Of a DNA stretch of 64,000 bases, positions 24,508 to 34,928 are shown one piece after another; the first letter of the stretch is position 1, and each line of letters opens with the position of its first letter. The notes beneath the pieces were generated by a model, which searched no databases, had not been told where the DNA came from, and worked only from the letters and a program-made list of their open reading frames with translations. This stretch comes from Qipengyuania aquimaris (GTDB lineage Bacteria; Pseudomonadota; Alphaproteobacteria; Sphingomonadales; Sphingomonadaceae): NCBI RefSeq assembly GCF_009827445.1, contig NZ_WTYI01000001.1, positions 1,330,381-1,394,380 of the forward strand, written 5' to 3'. The translations under genes were made by a program, and so were the position numbers.

Positions 24508-24728
24508 ACGAGTCCTCGATAATTTGATGCGCCATAAAGACGCTGCGCGCTTAAGAAATGTTGAAAAGGCGCAAGCATCGTATTGGCTAACATTATTATC
24601 TTTGCCAGCAATCGTCCCGCTTTGCAACGTGTCGGAAACATCTCGTTCATCACGTTTGTTGGAGCGATAGAAGGGACGCGCGCGTAATGGTTACCCGCCT
24701 GCAAACCACCTAAGCTTCAGGAGCATCG
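24508..24728. other. Intergenic region between Lrp and kinase genes
   Basis: About 220 bases without a gene, AT-rich in its middle. It must hold the promoters for both divergent genes. I could not fix a convincing -35/-10 pair or repeat. Confidence 0.3.
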
Positions 24729-26492
24729 ATGCATTTTGACGACCGCCTTGCTACTGTACTGCGCAATCGCGCGGGCGGGGAGCGTGCGGCCAAAACGCAG
24801 TTCCGGCAGCTGATCGACCTGCTCGGCGAACGTCCGCAAGCAGGCGACAAGGCCCTGAAAGCAGCAGCTTACCTGCGATTGATCGCATTGGGCGAGATGA
24901 TTTCCGTGGCCGATCGGGCCGCAATCGTGGGCGAGAACGGCTGGCGTTTCCGCAATCCGGAACTGGTGAAATGGTTCGGCGAAGCACACCCGCATATCGC
25001 CGCCGCGGCGCTGTATCGTGCGAATCTGACAGGCGAGGAATGGGAGGAAATCATCCCCCGCCTCCCGATCCGTGCACGCGGTTTCCTGCGGCATCGGCGC
25101 GATCTTCCCGTCGCGGCGGAGCGGGTTCTCGATGCCCTGGGCGTGTCGGACCGCGCGCTGCCGCAGCCGGTGCTCGAGCAATTGGGCGAAAAGGCCGCCA
25201 TGCCGCCTCTCCCCGTCGAGGAACCGGAAGACACGCCTGAAGAGAATTTGGAAGAGCCTGCGCCCCTGTCGCTCGGCACACTCGAAACACCCGAAGCGCC
25301 TGCCGACGAAAAGCCTGCCCCGGAAGAGCGGCCGGTCGAAGCCGGGAAGGAGGGCATTCGCGCCCTCGTCGACCGGATCGAGGCTTTTCAGAAGGTGCGC
25401 AGTGAAAGGGTGCTGGACGAAGACAATCCGCGCCTTCCGCTGGGCGAGAAAGACGCCGCACCGCACGCCCGGCCGCTCGACCAGTTCGTGTTCGGCAGCG
25501 ACACCGACGGACGGATCGACTGGGCCGAAAGCGGCATTGCGCAGATGGTCGGCGGTATCGATATCGCCCACGCAGCCGACGAGCAGGAGCTGGCTTTGCG
25601 CGCCTTGCGGATGCGGCAGCCTCTGTCAGGGTTAGCAGTGCATCTGAGAGGCGCGGCCCGGATAGAAGGTGACTGGATCGTCGACGCGACCCCGCGTTTC
25701 ACTCGGTCGGAAGGGCGCTTCTACGGCTATGTAGGCCGCTTCCGCCGCGCCGTCTCGCAGGTTGAGGACCGGCGCGAGGCGGAGGCTGATCGCCTGCGCC
25801 AGCTGCTCCACGAACTCCGCACGCCGGTCAACGCGATGCAGGGCTACGCCGAGATAATCCAGCAGCAGGTGATCGGGCCGGTCCCGCACGAATACCGCGC
25901 CATCGCCGCGACCATCGCTGGCGATGCCGCCCATATTTTGGCCGGGTTCGAAGAACTGGACCGGCTGGCGAAACTTGAAACCGGCTCGCTCGAACTGGAA
26001 GCAGGAAATGCCGATTTCGCGGCGATTGCGCGCAAGCAGGTGGCGCAGCTGCAGCCTGTGCTGAGCCCGCGCGTCGCCCGTTTCGATACCGACCTTGGCA
26101 ACGGACGCGCGCCGATCTCGCTATCCGAGTCCGAAGCAGAGCGCTTGGCTTGGCGCTTGCTCGCTACGCTTGCGGGGACGCTGTCGGCTGGAGAAGCAGT
26201 CGCTATCAAGATGGAAACCGGTCCGGAGCAGGTCGAATTCGCTCTCAGTCTTCCTTCGGGACTGAGGTCGGCCGAAGACATCTTTTCCGTCGAAACCCGT
26301 GCCAATTCCGGCGCGCTAAGCGCGGGTATCTTCGGGGCGGGCTTCTCACTGCGCCTTGCTCGCGCCGAAGCGCGCGCAGCGGGCGGAGAATTGGTCAGGC
26401 TCGATGGCGCGCTGGTTCTGAGTCTCCCGCTCTTGACCGGTGTAGAGAGGCTGCCTAGCCCTGAAGGGCAGCCGGATAACGCGACCGGTTGA
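24729..26492 (+). CDS. Soluble histidine-kinase-like protein with degenerate ATPase domain
   Basis: The 587-residue protein has no signal peptide or membrane helix. The N-terminal 130 residues form an unfamiliar helical domain. A Pro/Glu-rich linker follows (about 150-210), then a PAS-like region (about 245-345) and a dimerisation helix with phospho-acceptor His361 (LLHELRTPVNAMQGYAEI). The catalytic part is eroded. The N-box has no Asn (WRLLATLAGTLSAGE), the G1 DxGxG is absent, and only a G2-like FGAGFSLRLARAEA remains. It may be a histidine phosphotransfer protein or pseudokinase. AGGAG lies five bases before the ATG. The next gene begins inside its stop codon. Confidence 0.8.
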   Translation: MHFDDRLATVLRNRAGGERAAKTQFRQLIDLLGERPQAGDKALKAAAYLRLIALGEMISVADRAAIVGENGWRFRNPELVKWFGEAHPHIAAAALYRANLTGEEWEEIIPRLPIRARGFLRHRRDLPVAAERVLDALGVSDRALPQPVLEQLGEKAAMPPLPVEEPEDTPEENLEEPAPLSLGTLETPEAPADEKPAPEERPVEAGKEGIRALVDRIEAFQKVRSERVLDEDNPRLPLGEKDAAPHARPLDQFVFGSDTDGRIDWAESGIAQMVGGIDIAHAADEQELALRALRMRQPLSGLAVHLRGAARIEGDWIVDATPRFTRSEGRFYGYVGRFRRAVSQVEDRREAEADRLRQLLHELRTPVNAMQGYAEIIQQQVIGPVPHEYRAIAATIAGDAAHILAGFEELDRLAKLETGSLELEAGNADFAAIARKQVAQLQPVLSPRVARFDTDLGNGRAPISLSESEAERLAWRLLATLAGTLSAGEAVAIKMETGPEQVEFALSLPSGLRSAEDIFSVETRANSGALSAGIFGAGFSLRLARAEARAAGGELVRLDGALVLSLPLLTGVERLPSPEGQPDNATG

Positions 26493-27541
26493 GTTTGGGT
26501 AACGGCCCCCTGGAACAGAAGCAGCTTGGGGAAGCATCTTTGTCCGACCGCAGCCTTCTCGACCCACCGACGCCCGGTCTGCGGGCGCGGTTCAAGCCGG
26601 GTTTCGGCCGTCGCGCGCTTCTGACAATAGACACCGAGGAGGAGTTCGACTGGTCGAAGCCCTTCACGCCCACCGGCCACAAAGTCGACCACCTCATGAG
26701 GATCGGCAAGTTCCAGGAATTCTGTGAAGGTTTAAGCGTGGTCCCCGTCTATCTAGTGGACTGGCCCGTAGTCAGCTCCGACCTGGCGAAGGAAGTGTTC
26801 CCGCACCTGGTGACTCAAGGTCGCGCCGAAATTGGCGTCCAATTGCATCCATGGGTCAATCCGCCCCAGCGCGAAACGGTCAATGCTCGCAACAGCTACG
26901 CGGGGAACCTGCCTCCCGATCTCGAGCGGGAAAAGTTCGACAATCTGGTGGACGCGATCGAGCAGAATTTGGGGGTCTCCCCGCTGATATATCGTGCCGG
27001 GCGGTACGGTGTCGGGACGGAGACCGCGACCATCCTGAAAGGGCGTGGTATCGCCATCGACACCTCCGTTCGCCCGCATCATGACTATTCCGACGATGGC
27101 GGTCCCGATTTTACCCGGCATCCCGACTATCCCTATTGGACAGACGAGCAGCGCAACCTGCTCGAGATCCCGCTGACGACATGTTACTGGGGAATGCTGC
27201 GAAAGCAGGGTGCATTGCTTCAGCCCCTAATTCGAAAGTTTCCCGGCCTTGGAGGAGCCTTGGCAAAGACGGGCATGCTTGAACGCATCCCGCTCACGCC
27301 TGAAGGCACAACAAGCGAAGAAGCGATCCGATGCATCGACATCGCGCTCGATGATGGCTTTGAACTGCTCGTCATCAGCTTGCACAGCCCTTCGCTGGTA
27401 CCAGGCCACACGCCTTATGTGCGCAGCGAAGATGACTTGGACGCGCTCTACGACTGGTTGCGTGCCGTTTTCGGGTATTTCGAGCTTCGCGGAGTGAAAC
27501 CGACCAGCGTCAGTGAAATCATGCACCAGGTTGAGGTTTGA
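26489..27541 (+). CDS. WalW-type polysaccharide-deacetylase-like protein
   Basis: The 350-residue product has the NodB-like deacetylase fold signatures LLTIDTEEEFDW (metal Asp/Glu), VQLHPWVNPP (His) and YRAGRYGVG, and it resembles the WalW proteins of surface-polysaccharide loci. The likely role is modification of a carbohydrate chain, but no substrate can be read. No signal peptide is evident, so it would act in the cytoplasm or be exported by another route. The TTG at 26489 sits inside the kinase stop and couples the two genes. A later TTG near SDRSLLD is possible. It is the last gene before two tRNAs. Confidence 0.75.
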   Translation: MSLGNGPLEQKQLGEASLSDRSLLDPPTPGLRARFKPGFGRRALLTIDTEEEFDWSKPFTPTGHKVDHLMRIGKFQEFCEGLSVVPVYLVDWPVVSSDLAKEVFPHLVTQGRAEIGVQLHPWVNPPQRETVNARNSYAGNLPPDLEREKFDNLVDAIEQNLGVSPLIYRAGRYGVGTETATILKGRGIAIDTSVRPHHDYSDDGGPDFTRHPDYPYWTDEQRNLLEIPLTTCYWGMLRKQGALLQPLIRKFPGLGGALAKTGMLERIPLTPEGTTSEEAIRCIDIALDDGFELLVISLHSPSLVPGHTPYVRSEDDLDALYDWLRAVFGYFELRGVKPTSVSEIMHQVEV

Positions 27542-27601
27542 GCGCTTGCGCTTGACGAATGGCGCGTCTAGGCGGCGCATTCGTCTGACCACAGATGACA
27601 G

Positions 27602-27678
27602 GGGCCTGTAGCTCAGTTGGTTAGAGCTGGCCGCTCATAACGGCTAGGTCGCGGGTTCGAGTCCTGCCGGGCCCACCA
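27602..27678 (+). tRNA. tRNA with CAU anticodon (Ile2 or elongator Met)
   Basis: Acceptor stem GGGCCTG pairs with CGGGCCC (one G-U), then A and an encoded CCA. The D stem is GCTC/GAGC, the anticodon stem GGCCG/CGGCT, the loop CTCATAA with anticodon CAU, and the T stem GCGGG/CCTGC. An initiator is excluded because position 1-72 is a normal G-C pair. The stem GCCG-CTCATAA-CGGC with the GGGCC acceptor suits tRNA-Ile2 (lysidine-modified), but elongator Met cannot be excluded by eye. Confidence 0.9.
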
Positions 27679-27711
27679 GTGGTTTGTGTCGTCAGTCGGG
27701 ATTGCCCGTGT

Positions 27712-27788
<77 letters not shown>

Positions 27789-27819
27789 GCAATCCAGTTC
27801 AACGCAGGAGGAAAGCCGG

Positions 27820-29166
27820 ATGACCGCCGCCCGACCTGCAACTATCGACAAGCGCGCAATCTGGGCCATCGCCCTGCCCGCAATGGTCACAAATGTGGCT
27901 ACAGCATTGATCGGCATCGGCGATATGTGGATCGTCGGGCAATTGAGCGACGCGCCAACGCAGGGCGCAGTCGATGTCGGCGCGCGCCTTTTCGCCGTTC
28001 TCTTTACCGTGATGAACTTCCTCAAGACCGGCACTACGGGCCTTGTCGCACAGGAAGGTACGCGGGCGGGCAAGGACGCGCAGGTCGCCATACTGGTGCG
28101 CGGGCTTGCCGTGGGCCTCGTTATCGCGGCCATTCTCCTAATCGCCAAGCCGGTGCTACTGCCCGCTGCGCTGGGCGCGCTCGGAGCCTCGGGCGAAGTT
28201 CTCGAAGCTGCACGGGTTTACGCAGAGATCCGCTATTGGTCAGCGCCTGCAGTAATGGCCAACCTCGCCCTGATCGGTTTCATGGTCGGTCGCCGCCAGA
28301 TGACCGCGGTGCTGATTTTCGAGGTGGCATACAATCTCACGAACATCGCACTCGGCCTCTGGTTTGTGCTCGGCCTCGACTGGGGCATTGCGGGGATCGG
28401 TTGGTCCAGCCTGATCGCCGAATATGCGAAGCTGGTCGCGGTGGGCCTGTTCCTGGCCCGTGGCGATTTCCTCGCCCGGCTGAGAAAGAGCCTGGCGGAA
28501 AAGGGTACCTTGGGATGGAGCGCGCTTAAACCGTTCCTCTCTGTCAACAGAGACCTGTTCCTGCGCACGGTCGTACTGACAATTGCCCTGGCTGCGCTGA
28601 CACGTTTGTCGGCTGAACGTGGTGCAGTGGTATTGGCCGCCAATGGCATCCTCTACCAGATGTTCATTTTTACTGCCCTCCTTCTCGACGGCTTCGAGAA
28701 CGCAGCGCAAGTGCTCAACGGAGAACGGGCAGGAGCACAGGATCGAAAAGGGTTCAGCGCCTATCTCGGAGCGATCCTGCTAAGAGGCATTGTCGCTGCT
28801 GCACTTGTCGCCGCGGCGTTCGCCCTGTTTGCCGATCCCGTCCTTGCAAGTTTCGCTGCGACTACCGCGGTCGAGGCCGTGGCGCAGGACCTCGGGATTT
28901 GGCTGATCATCATCCCATTTGCAGGGGTCGCCAGTTTCGTGCTGGACGGAATATATGTGGGTGCGAGTTGGACCAGGGCGCTGCTCCTCACAATGATGGG
29001 TGCTGCGGCGATATTTGCGCTAGCCCTATGGCTGACATGGCCACTCGGGTCGCATGGGCTTTGGCTGTCCTTCACCCTTTTCCTGATCGCGCGCACTGTC
29101 CTGCAGCTGGGTTCAATTCCGTTCCTGCTGGACCGCGAATTCGGCGATCCCAGCCAAGTCGACTGA
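27820..29166 (+). CDS. MATE-family multidrug/toxin efflux transporter
   Basis: The 448-residue protein has 12 predicted membrane helices and the MATE fold (start [20 protein letters not shown], with helix 1 near residue 10; GDMWIVGQL; later the second half begins [19 protein letters not shown]). It would export drugs, dyes or metabolites using a Na+ or H+ gradient. The ATG at 27820 has a strong AGGAGG site. A longer open frame begins in the tRNA-Pro gene at 27679 and is artefactual. Its stop abuts that of the convergent GGDEF gene with no gap. Confidence 0.92.
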   Translation: MTAARPATIDKRAIWAIALPAMVTNVATALIGIGDMWIVGQLSDAPTQGAVDVGARLFAVLFTVMNFLKTGTTGLVAQEGTRAGKDAQVAILVRGLAVGLVIAAILLIAKPVLLPAALGALGASGEVLEAARVYAEIRYWSAPAVMANLALIGFMVGRRQMTAVLIFEVAYNLTNIALGLWFVLGLDWGIAGIGWSSLIAEYAKLVAVGLFLARGDFLARLRKSLAEKGTLGWSALKPFLSVNRDLFLRTVVLTIALAALTRLSAERGAVVLAANGILYQMFIFTALLLDGFENAAQVLNGERAGAQDRKGFSAYLGAILLRGIVAAALVAAAFALFADPVLASFAATTAVEAVAQDLGIWLIIIPFAGVASFVLDGIYVGASWTRALLLTMMGAAAIFALALWLTWPLGSHGLWLSFTLFLIARTVLQLGSIPFLLDREFGDPSQVD

Positions 29167-30378
29167 CTAGGAATTTGCCGCCGTTGGCCAGCTGGATTTG
29201 GGAGCAATGGTAGCGATGAGGGAAATATCGCCCGATTTCTCATCGTGAATTGATCGGTTCCGGCCACCCTGCTTGGCGGCATATAGCGCCGCATCGCTGC
29301 GCGCGAACAGCTTGCCGTAACCCTCGCCTTCTCCACGCCCTGCGATGCCAAAGCTGGCCGTAAGTCGGTGGTCTTCGGGCATGCCTTCGATCGTACTGGC
29401 GCCAAAGCGGTTGCGGACGCGTTCTGCCATAGCGACGGCCGCGTTCCCATCACAGTTCCACGCGAGAATACAGAATTCTTCGCCCCCGATGCGTCCTGCA
29501 ATATCGGTATCGCGAATCGTATTGCGCACGACTTCCCCGAACCGGGCGATGGCACGGTCACCCGTCTGATGCCCGTAGATGTCGTTGACCGCCTTGAAAT
29601 GATCGATATCGGCTACGACCAGCGAAACCGGGACGCCTTCCTGCTTGGCCCGTTCGAGATAGGCAATAGCATCCTGTTCAAAGGCGCGACGCGTACGCAA
29701 ACCGGTAAGAAGGTCGAGTTCAGCGCGCTCTCTTACCGCCGCGATCTGGTCGTAGATACACGCCGCTACAAGCACCATTGCAGCCAGCAACGACAAGAGA
29801 GCGAGCGATAGGTTGAGCACCGAGTAATAGAGCGATTCCCGGTAAGCCGCTGCCGGGATGCTGCCTTCGACCAGCAGCGTTAGCAGCGGCCGGATGAGGA
29901 ATTGCGCGGCCAGGAGCGCTTGCATCGCGATGATGACCTTGTCGATTGCCTCGCGACGGTGTGCGTTGAGCAGTGACATGACTGCCACCACATACATCAC
30001 GCCATATCCCGCATTCACGATGATCAGGCGTGCGGTCAGATCATCGGACAGAAGAATGGCAAGCGCCAACGTCGCCGCCGAGAGCGCATAGACGATGAGC
30101 AAAACGCCCAGATGGGGCGGCTGATCGACGCGGCGTGCCATGCCCCAGATCCCCGAAGCCGCGCTCAGCGTGTAGAAAAACTGGGTGGTGTGGAAGACGT
30201 ACGGTGAACCGGTGTCGAAAAGGTGAGTGACACCGAAACCGATCGCGAAGAAAGCATAGGCTGCGGCAAACGCGAGCACGTAATTGCCCAGCGTCCCGCG
30301 CTTCCACAAGAGGAGGAAGCCGACACTGAACATCACCGCCATGGTCGGCGTGATCATCCCGATGATTTGTTCGCGCAT
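29167..30378 (-). CDS. Membrane diguanylate cyclase (GGDEF)
   Basis: The 403-residue protein has an N-terminal membrane region with about six helices to residue 220, followed by a cytoplasmic GGDEF domain. Active-site GGEEF is present, with the inhibitory I-site RDTD five residues before it, so product feedback by c-di-GMP is expected. The conserved ADIDHFKAVNDIYGH follows the usual pattern. It should make c-di-GMP in response to a membrane signal. No PAS domain is seen. Its start lies 101 bases after the M28 stop on the same strand, but that gap may hold its own promoter. Confidence 0.92.
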   Translation of the reverse strand: MREQIIGMITPTMAVMFSVGFLLLWKRGTLGNYVLAFAAAYAFFAIGFGVTHLFDTGSPYVFHTTQFFYTLSAASGIWGMARRVDQPPHLGVLLIVYALSAATLALAILLSDDLTARLIIVNAGYGVMYVVAVMSLLNAHRREAIDKVIIAMQALLAAQFLIRPLLTLLVEGSIPAAAYRESLYYSVLNLSLALLSLLAAMVLVAACIYDQIAAVRERAELDLLTGLRTRRAFEQDAIAYLERAKQEGVPVSLVVADIDHFKAVNDIYGHQTGDRAIARFGEVVRNTIRDTDIAGRIGGEEFCILAWNCDGNAAVAMAERVRNRFGASTIEGMPEDHRLTASFGIAGRGEGEGYGKLFARSDAALYAAKQGGRNRSIHDEKSGDISLIATIAPKSSWPTAANS

Positions 30379-30480
30379 CCCCGCCCTGTCTTGTTGAACT
30401 TTCGCGTTAGCTTCGAAAGGTTAATCACCTGTTGAGACTTTACCCAAGATCTCGAATTTACGGGTGTTTACGCCGGGTAG

Positions 30481-31830
30481 CTATTCGGCGCTAACCCGCA
30501 TGATCGGAGCGCTGCGATTGGCCAGGATACCGACAACGGCGGTCCAGACAGCCACGTTCTGCCGCAACTGTGCCGGGTCGATCTTGTCCAGCGTATCGTC
30601 TGCTGTGTGGTGCAGGTCGAAATAGCGCGTTCCATCCTGTTGGAGGTCGATCAGCGCCCCGCCCTGTTCGCGCACGAGATTGAGATCGGCACCGCCGGTG
30701 GCGACGATGCGCGTCGGTGCTACTCCGAAACGCGCGACCGCGCCCGCCAGTTCGCGGTAGAGATCGGGATCGCTCGAAGTGAAGTTAGTCTCAATTCGCC
30801 AGATGCGGTCTGCGCCGAAATCGCTTTCAAGCCCGACATAGACCGGCTCGTTGGCATGTGCTTCGGCATAGGCAGCGCTGCCCCACAGACCCGTTTCCTC
30901 GGCCCCTGCAAACAGGACACGGATGGTGCGCAGCGGCTGGCCCTGCGCAGCGACGTGTTTTGCAGCGGCAGCGATGATCCCGCAGCCTGCGCCATCGTCG
31001 ATTGCCCCCGTGCCGAGGTCCCAGCTGTCGAGATGGCAGGCCAGCAGCACCGGCTCTAGGGAGGGGTCGCTGCCGACAATCTCACCGACGACATTACCGC
31101 TTGTCGTCATGCCGAGATCGCGCGGGGTTAGGACCAGCTTCATGCGGACCTCGCCCCCGCGGGCAAAAAGTCGCTCGAGATTGTCGGCATCAGGGTTGGA
31201 CAGCGCGCCCGCAGGAATGGGAGCCACCCCTTCTGCAAAAGTCGTGGTACCCGTATGCGGTACACGGTGGCTGTCAGTGCCGACTGATCGAATCACGGTT
31301 GCCACTGCGCCCTTGCTCGCCGCCACGGACGGAGCCATCCAGCGCGCCGGTCCTGCGAATCCGTAGCTGGAGCCGTCCTGCGTCTGGCGCATATCATGGC
31401 TGACAAAGGCGATCTTGCCTTCGAGGCTAACTTCATCGGCCGCGACAAGGTCGGCATAGGTAGGGAAATAGACTACCTCGGCTTCGATACCCTCTGGTCC
31501 GGTCGAGCTAGTGGTCGACAGCGCGGTGATCGCCATGGGCTGCGTTGCCGGGGCGACAACCCAGGCCATCTCCTGTCCGCGCACCCATGTTTCCATCTCG
31601 AACGGTTCGTCCGCGATGTTGGAAAAGCCATTGCGGCGCAGCCAGTCCATCGCCCACACGCGGCCACGGGCTTCGGCATCGGTACCCGGCATGCGCGGGC
31701 CGACTTCGGTGGTGATCCCTTCCACTAAATCCCAGGCGATGGTGTCGCCAGCCAATGCTTCATCGGCGCGGTCGGCTTGTGCGGGAGTGGCGAGAGTAAT
31801 GGCGGCAAGCGCAAGCAGCTGTTTTTTCAT
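30481..31830 (-). CDS. Secreted M28-family metallopeptidase
   Basis: The 449-residue peptidase has a signal peptide (MKKQLLALAAITLATPAQA), a PA-like insert (about 130-220) and the M28 zinc residues in order: HLDSWDLG, DDGAG, EETGLW, ESDFG and HTADD. M28 enzymes are usually aminopeptidases or carboxypeptidases of the periplasm or outside. The substrate is unknown, and a dipeptide carboxypeptidase-like activity is possible. The ATG at 31830 starts the signal peptide exactly. An upstream reading to 31872 has none. It follows the glycosyltransferase by 78 bases on the same strand. Confidence 0.93.
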   Translation of the reverse strand: MKKQLLALAAITLATPAQADRADEALAGDTIAWDLVEGITTEVGPRMPGTDAEARGRVWAMDWLRRNGFSNIADEPFEMETWVRGQEMAWVVAPATQPMAITALSTTSSTGPEGIEAEVVYFPTYADLVAADEVSLEGKIAFVSHDMRQTQDGSSYGFAGPARWMAPSVAASKGAVATVIRSVGTDSHRVPHTGTTTFAEGVAPIPAGALSNPDADNLERLFARGGEVRMKLVLTPRDLGMTTSGNVVGEIVGSDPSLEPVLLACHLDSWDLGTGAIDDGAGCGIIAAAAKHVAAQGQPLRTIRVLFAGAEETGLWGSAAYAEAHANEPVYVGLESDFGADRIWRIETNFTSSDPDLYRELAGAVARFGVAPTRIVATGGADLNLVREQGGALIDLQQDGTRYFDLHHTADDTLDKIDPAQLRQNVAVWTAVVGILANRSAPIMRVSAE

Positions 31831-31908
31831 GGCGCGCTTGCTAGCAAAAGCTGTGGTCCTGCCAAGCTGCAAACGCAGCGTGCCTGTTCGTAACCCAGGC
31901 GCGGCAAG

Positions 31909-33087
31909 CTAGCTGGTCGACATCTCGTCCCAGAAGTCGAGGGCGTTGCTGGCGCCGTCGCTGTCGGGATCGAACAGCGCTTCCACGGCATCTGCAAAGC
32001 GTTCCACATCGCCCATGTGCGCCCGGGCCGCAGTCGCGTCGGAATAGCGCTGCCACGCTTGTTCGCTCTGCGACAGGGCAAGCATGGCGCGGGCGATCCC
32101 TTCGATCGATTGCGGCTCGACAACGTAACCGGTGACGCCGTTGCGGACCAGGGCGTCGCGCGCGCCGACAGGCGTCGACACGATGGCCGGAACGCCGAAT
32201 GCCGCCGCTTCATTGACCACCAGGCCCCACTGTTCCTCGGTACTGACAAGGCATAGCGCCAGCGCGCCAGCCATCTGGCGAGAGACTTCCTCGGCGCGTA
32301 AAAAACCGGTGAACTCGACCCCTTCTCCCGCCTGTTCGCGCAAAACACTGCTCAGCTCTCCGTCTCCAGCCAGCACCAGATTGCGCGCGGCTGGCCCTGC
32401 CAGTTCGCGATAGCGCGCGTAGCCTGCGAACAGCTTGGGCAGGTTCTTCTTCTTCACGAAGCGACCGACATAAAGGAAATCGCGATCCGCCCACTTCGCA
32501 TCGGCGCCGGCGCCTTGAGCGCGGATCCGGTCGATGCCCACGCTATCGTATCCGGGAAGGATCGGCTTGTCGCCAAAGCCGAGGAAGCGCAGGTATTCGC
32601 GCTGGCGCAGCCCGCCGACGATGGCGGCGCGATAACAGGACAGCAGCCTTGCCTTGGCCTGTTCACGCGGCAAGCTGCGTGGAAAATCGTCGAACTTGCT
32701 TTCGGTCATCATCACGCAGCGCGTGCCGGCGGCTTTCAGGCGCCAGGACAGGGCGATGATGTCGCGCTCCGAATAAGGTACGCCGATGCACACCATATCC
32801 GCTTCGCCGACGAGCTTCATGGCGGCCCGGTAGCGGGCGAGATGGCCGACGTCGTCATAGGACCTGCCGGGAAAAAGCGTGACATGCCGCGCGTGCTCGA
32901 ACCCCGTTGCAGGCTCCCACGCGTAAGTTCGGCTGGTGGTCGCGTATTCGACCGCGATAACTTCCGCCCGCCCGGCCAGCCTGCGGGCAGCGGCTTCGAC
33001 CCGGTCGACATGGAACGCGCCATATTGAGCGAAGAGGATCGCCACTTGCGGCAAGGCCGGACTGTCTGCGCGCGCGTCGGTCATCAC
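31909..33087 (-). CDS. Glycosyltransferase family 4 protein
   Basis: The 392-residue GT-B enzyme has the N-terminal Rossmann start QVAILFAQYGAFHVDRV, the donor-domain motif YVGRFVKKKNLPKLF, LVLAGDGELSSVLRE and the EX7E-type signature STEEQWGLVVNEAAAFGVPAI. The acceptor sugar is unknown. Envelope or exopolysaccharide glycan is likely. A Met pair at the start gives the choice of 33087 or 33084. No signal peptide is present. It is on the minus strand, divergent from ettA, with a 120-base gap. Confidence 0.88.
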   Translation of the reverse strand: MMTDARADSPALPQVAILFAQYGAFHVDRVEAAARRLAGRAEVIAVEYATTSRTYAWEPATGFEHARHVTLFPGRSYDDVGHLARYRAAMKLVGEADMVCIGVPYSERDIIALSWRLKAAGTRCVMMTESKFDDFPRSLPREQAKARLLSCYRAAIVGGLRQREYLRFLGFGDKPILPGYDSVGIDRIRAQGAGADAKWADRDFLYVGRFVKKKNLPKLFAGYARYRELAGPAARNLVLAGDGELSSVLREQAGEGVEFTGFLRAEEVSRQMAGALALCLVSTEEQWGLVVNEAAAFGVPAIVSTPVGARDALVRNGVTGYVVEPQSIEGIARAMLALSQSEQAWQRYSDATAARAHMGDVERFADAVEALFDPDSDGASNALDFWDEMSTS

Positions 33088-33207
33088 GGCTCTTTCGCTA
33101 TGCCAGGCGCGGGACGATTGCCAGACCCGGCTTGCCCCCGGCCACAGCTATGACTATCTGGCGCACAACTTCCCGTTCCGAACAGATCAGACCCAAGGAT
33201 TCGCCCG

Positions 33208-34881
<1,674 letters not shown>

Positions 34882-34928
34882 TCTTGGCGAAACAGTCGAT
34901 CGGCCAGATGGCCTTCCAGGGGGAAATC

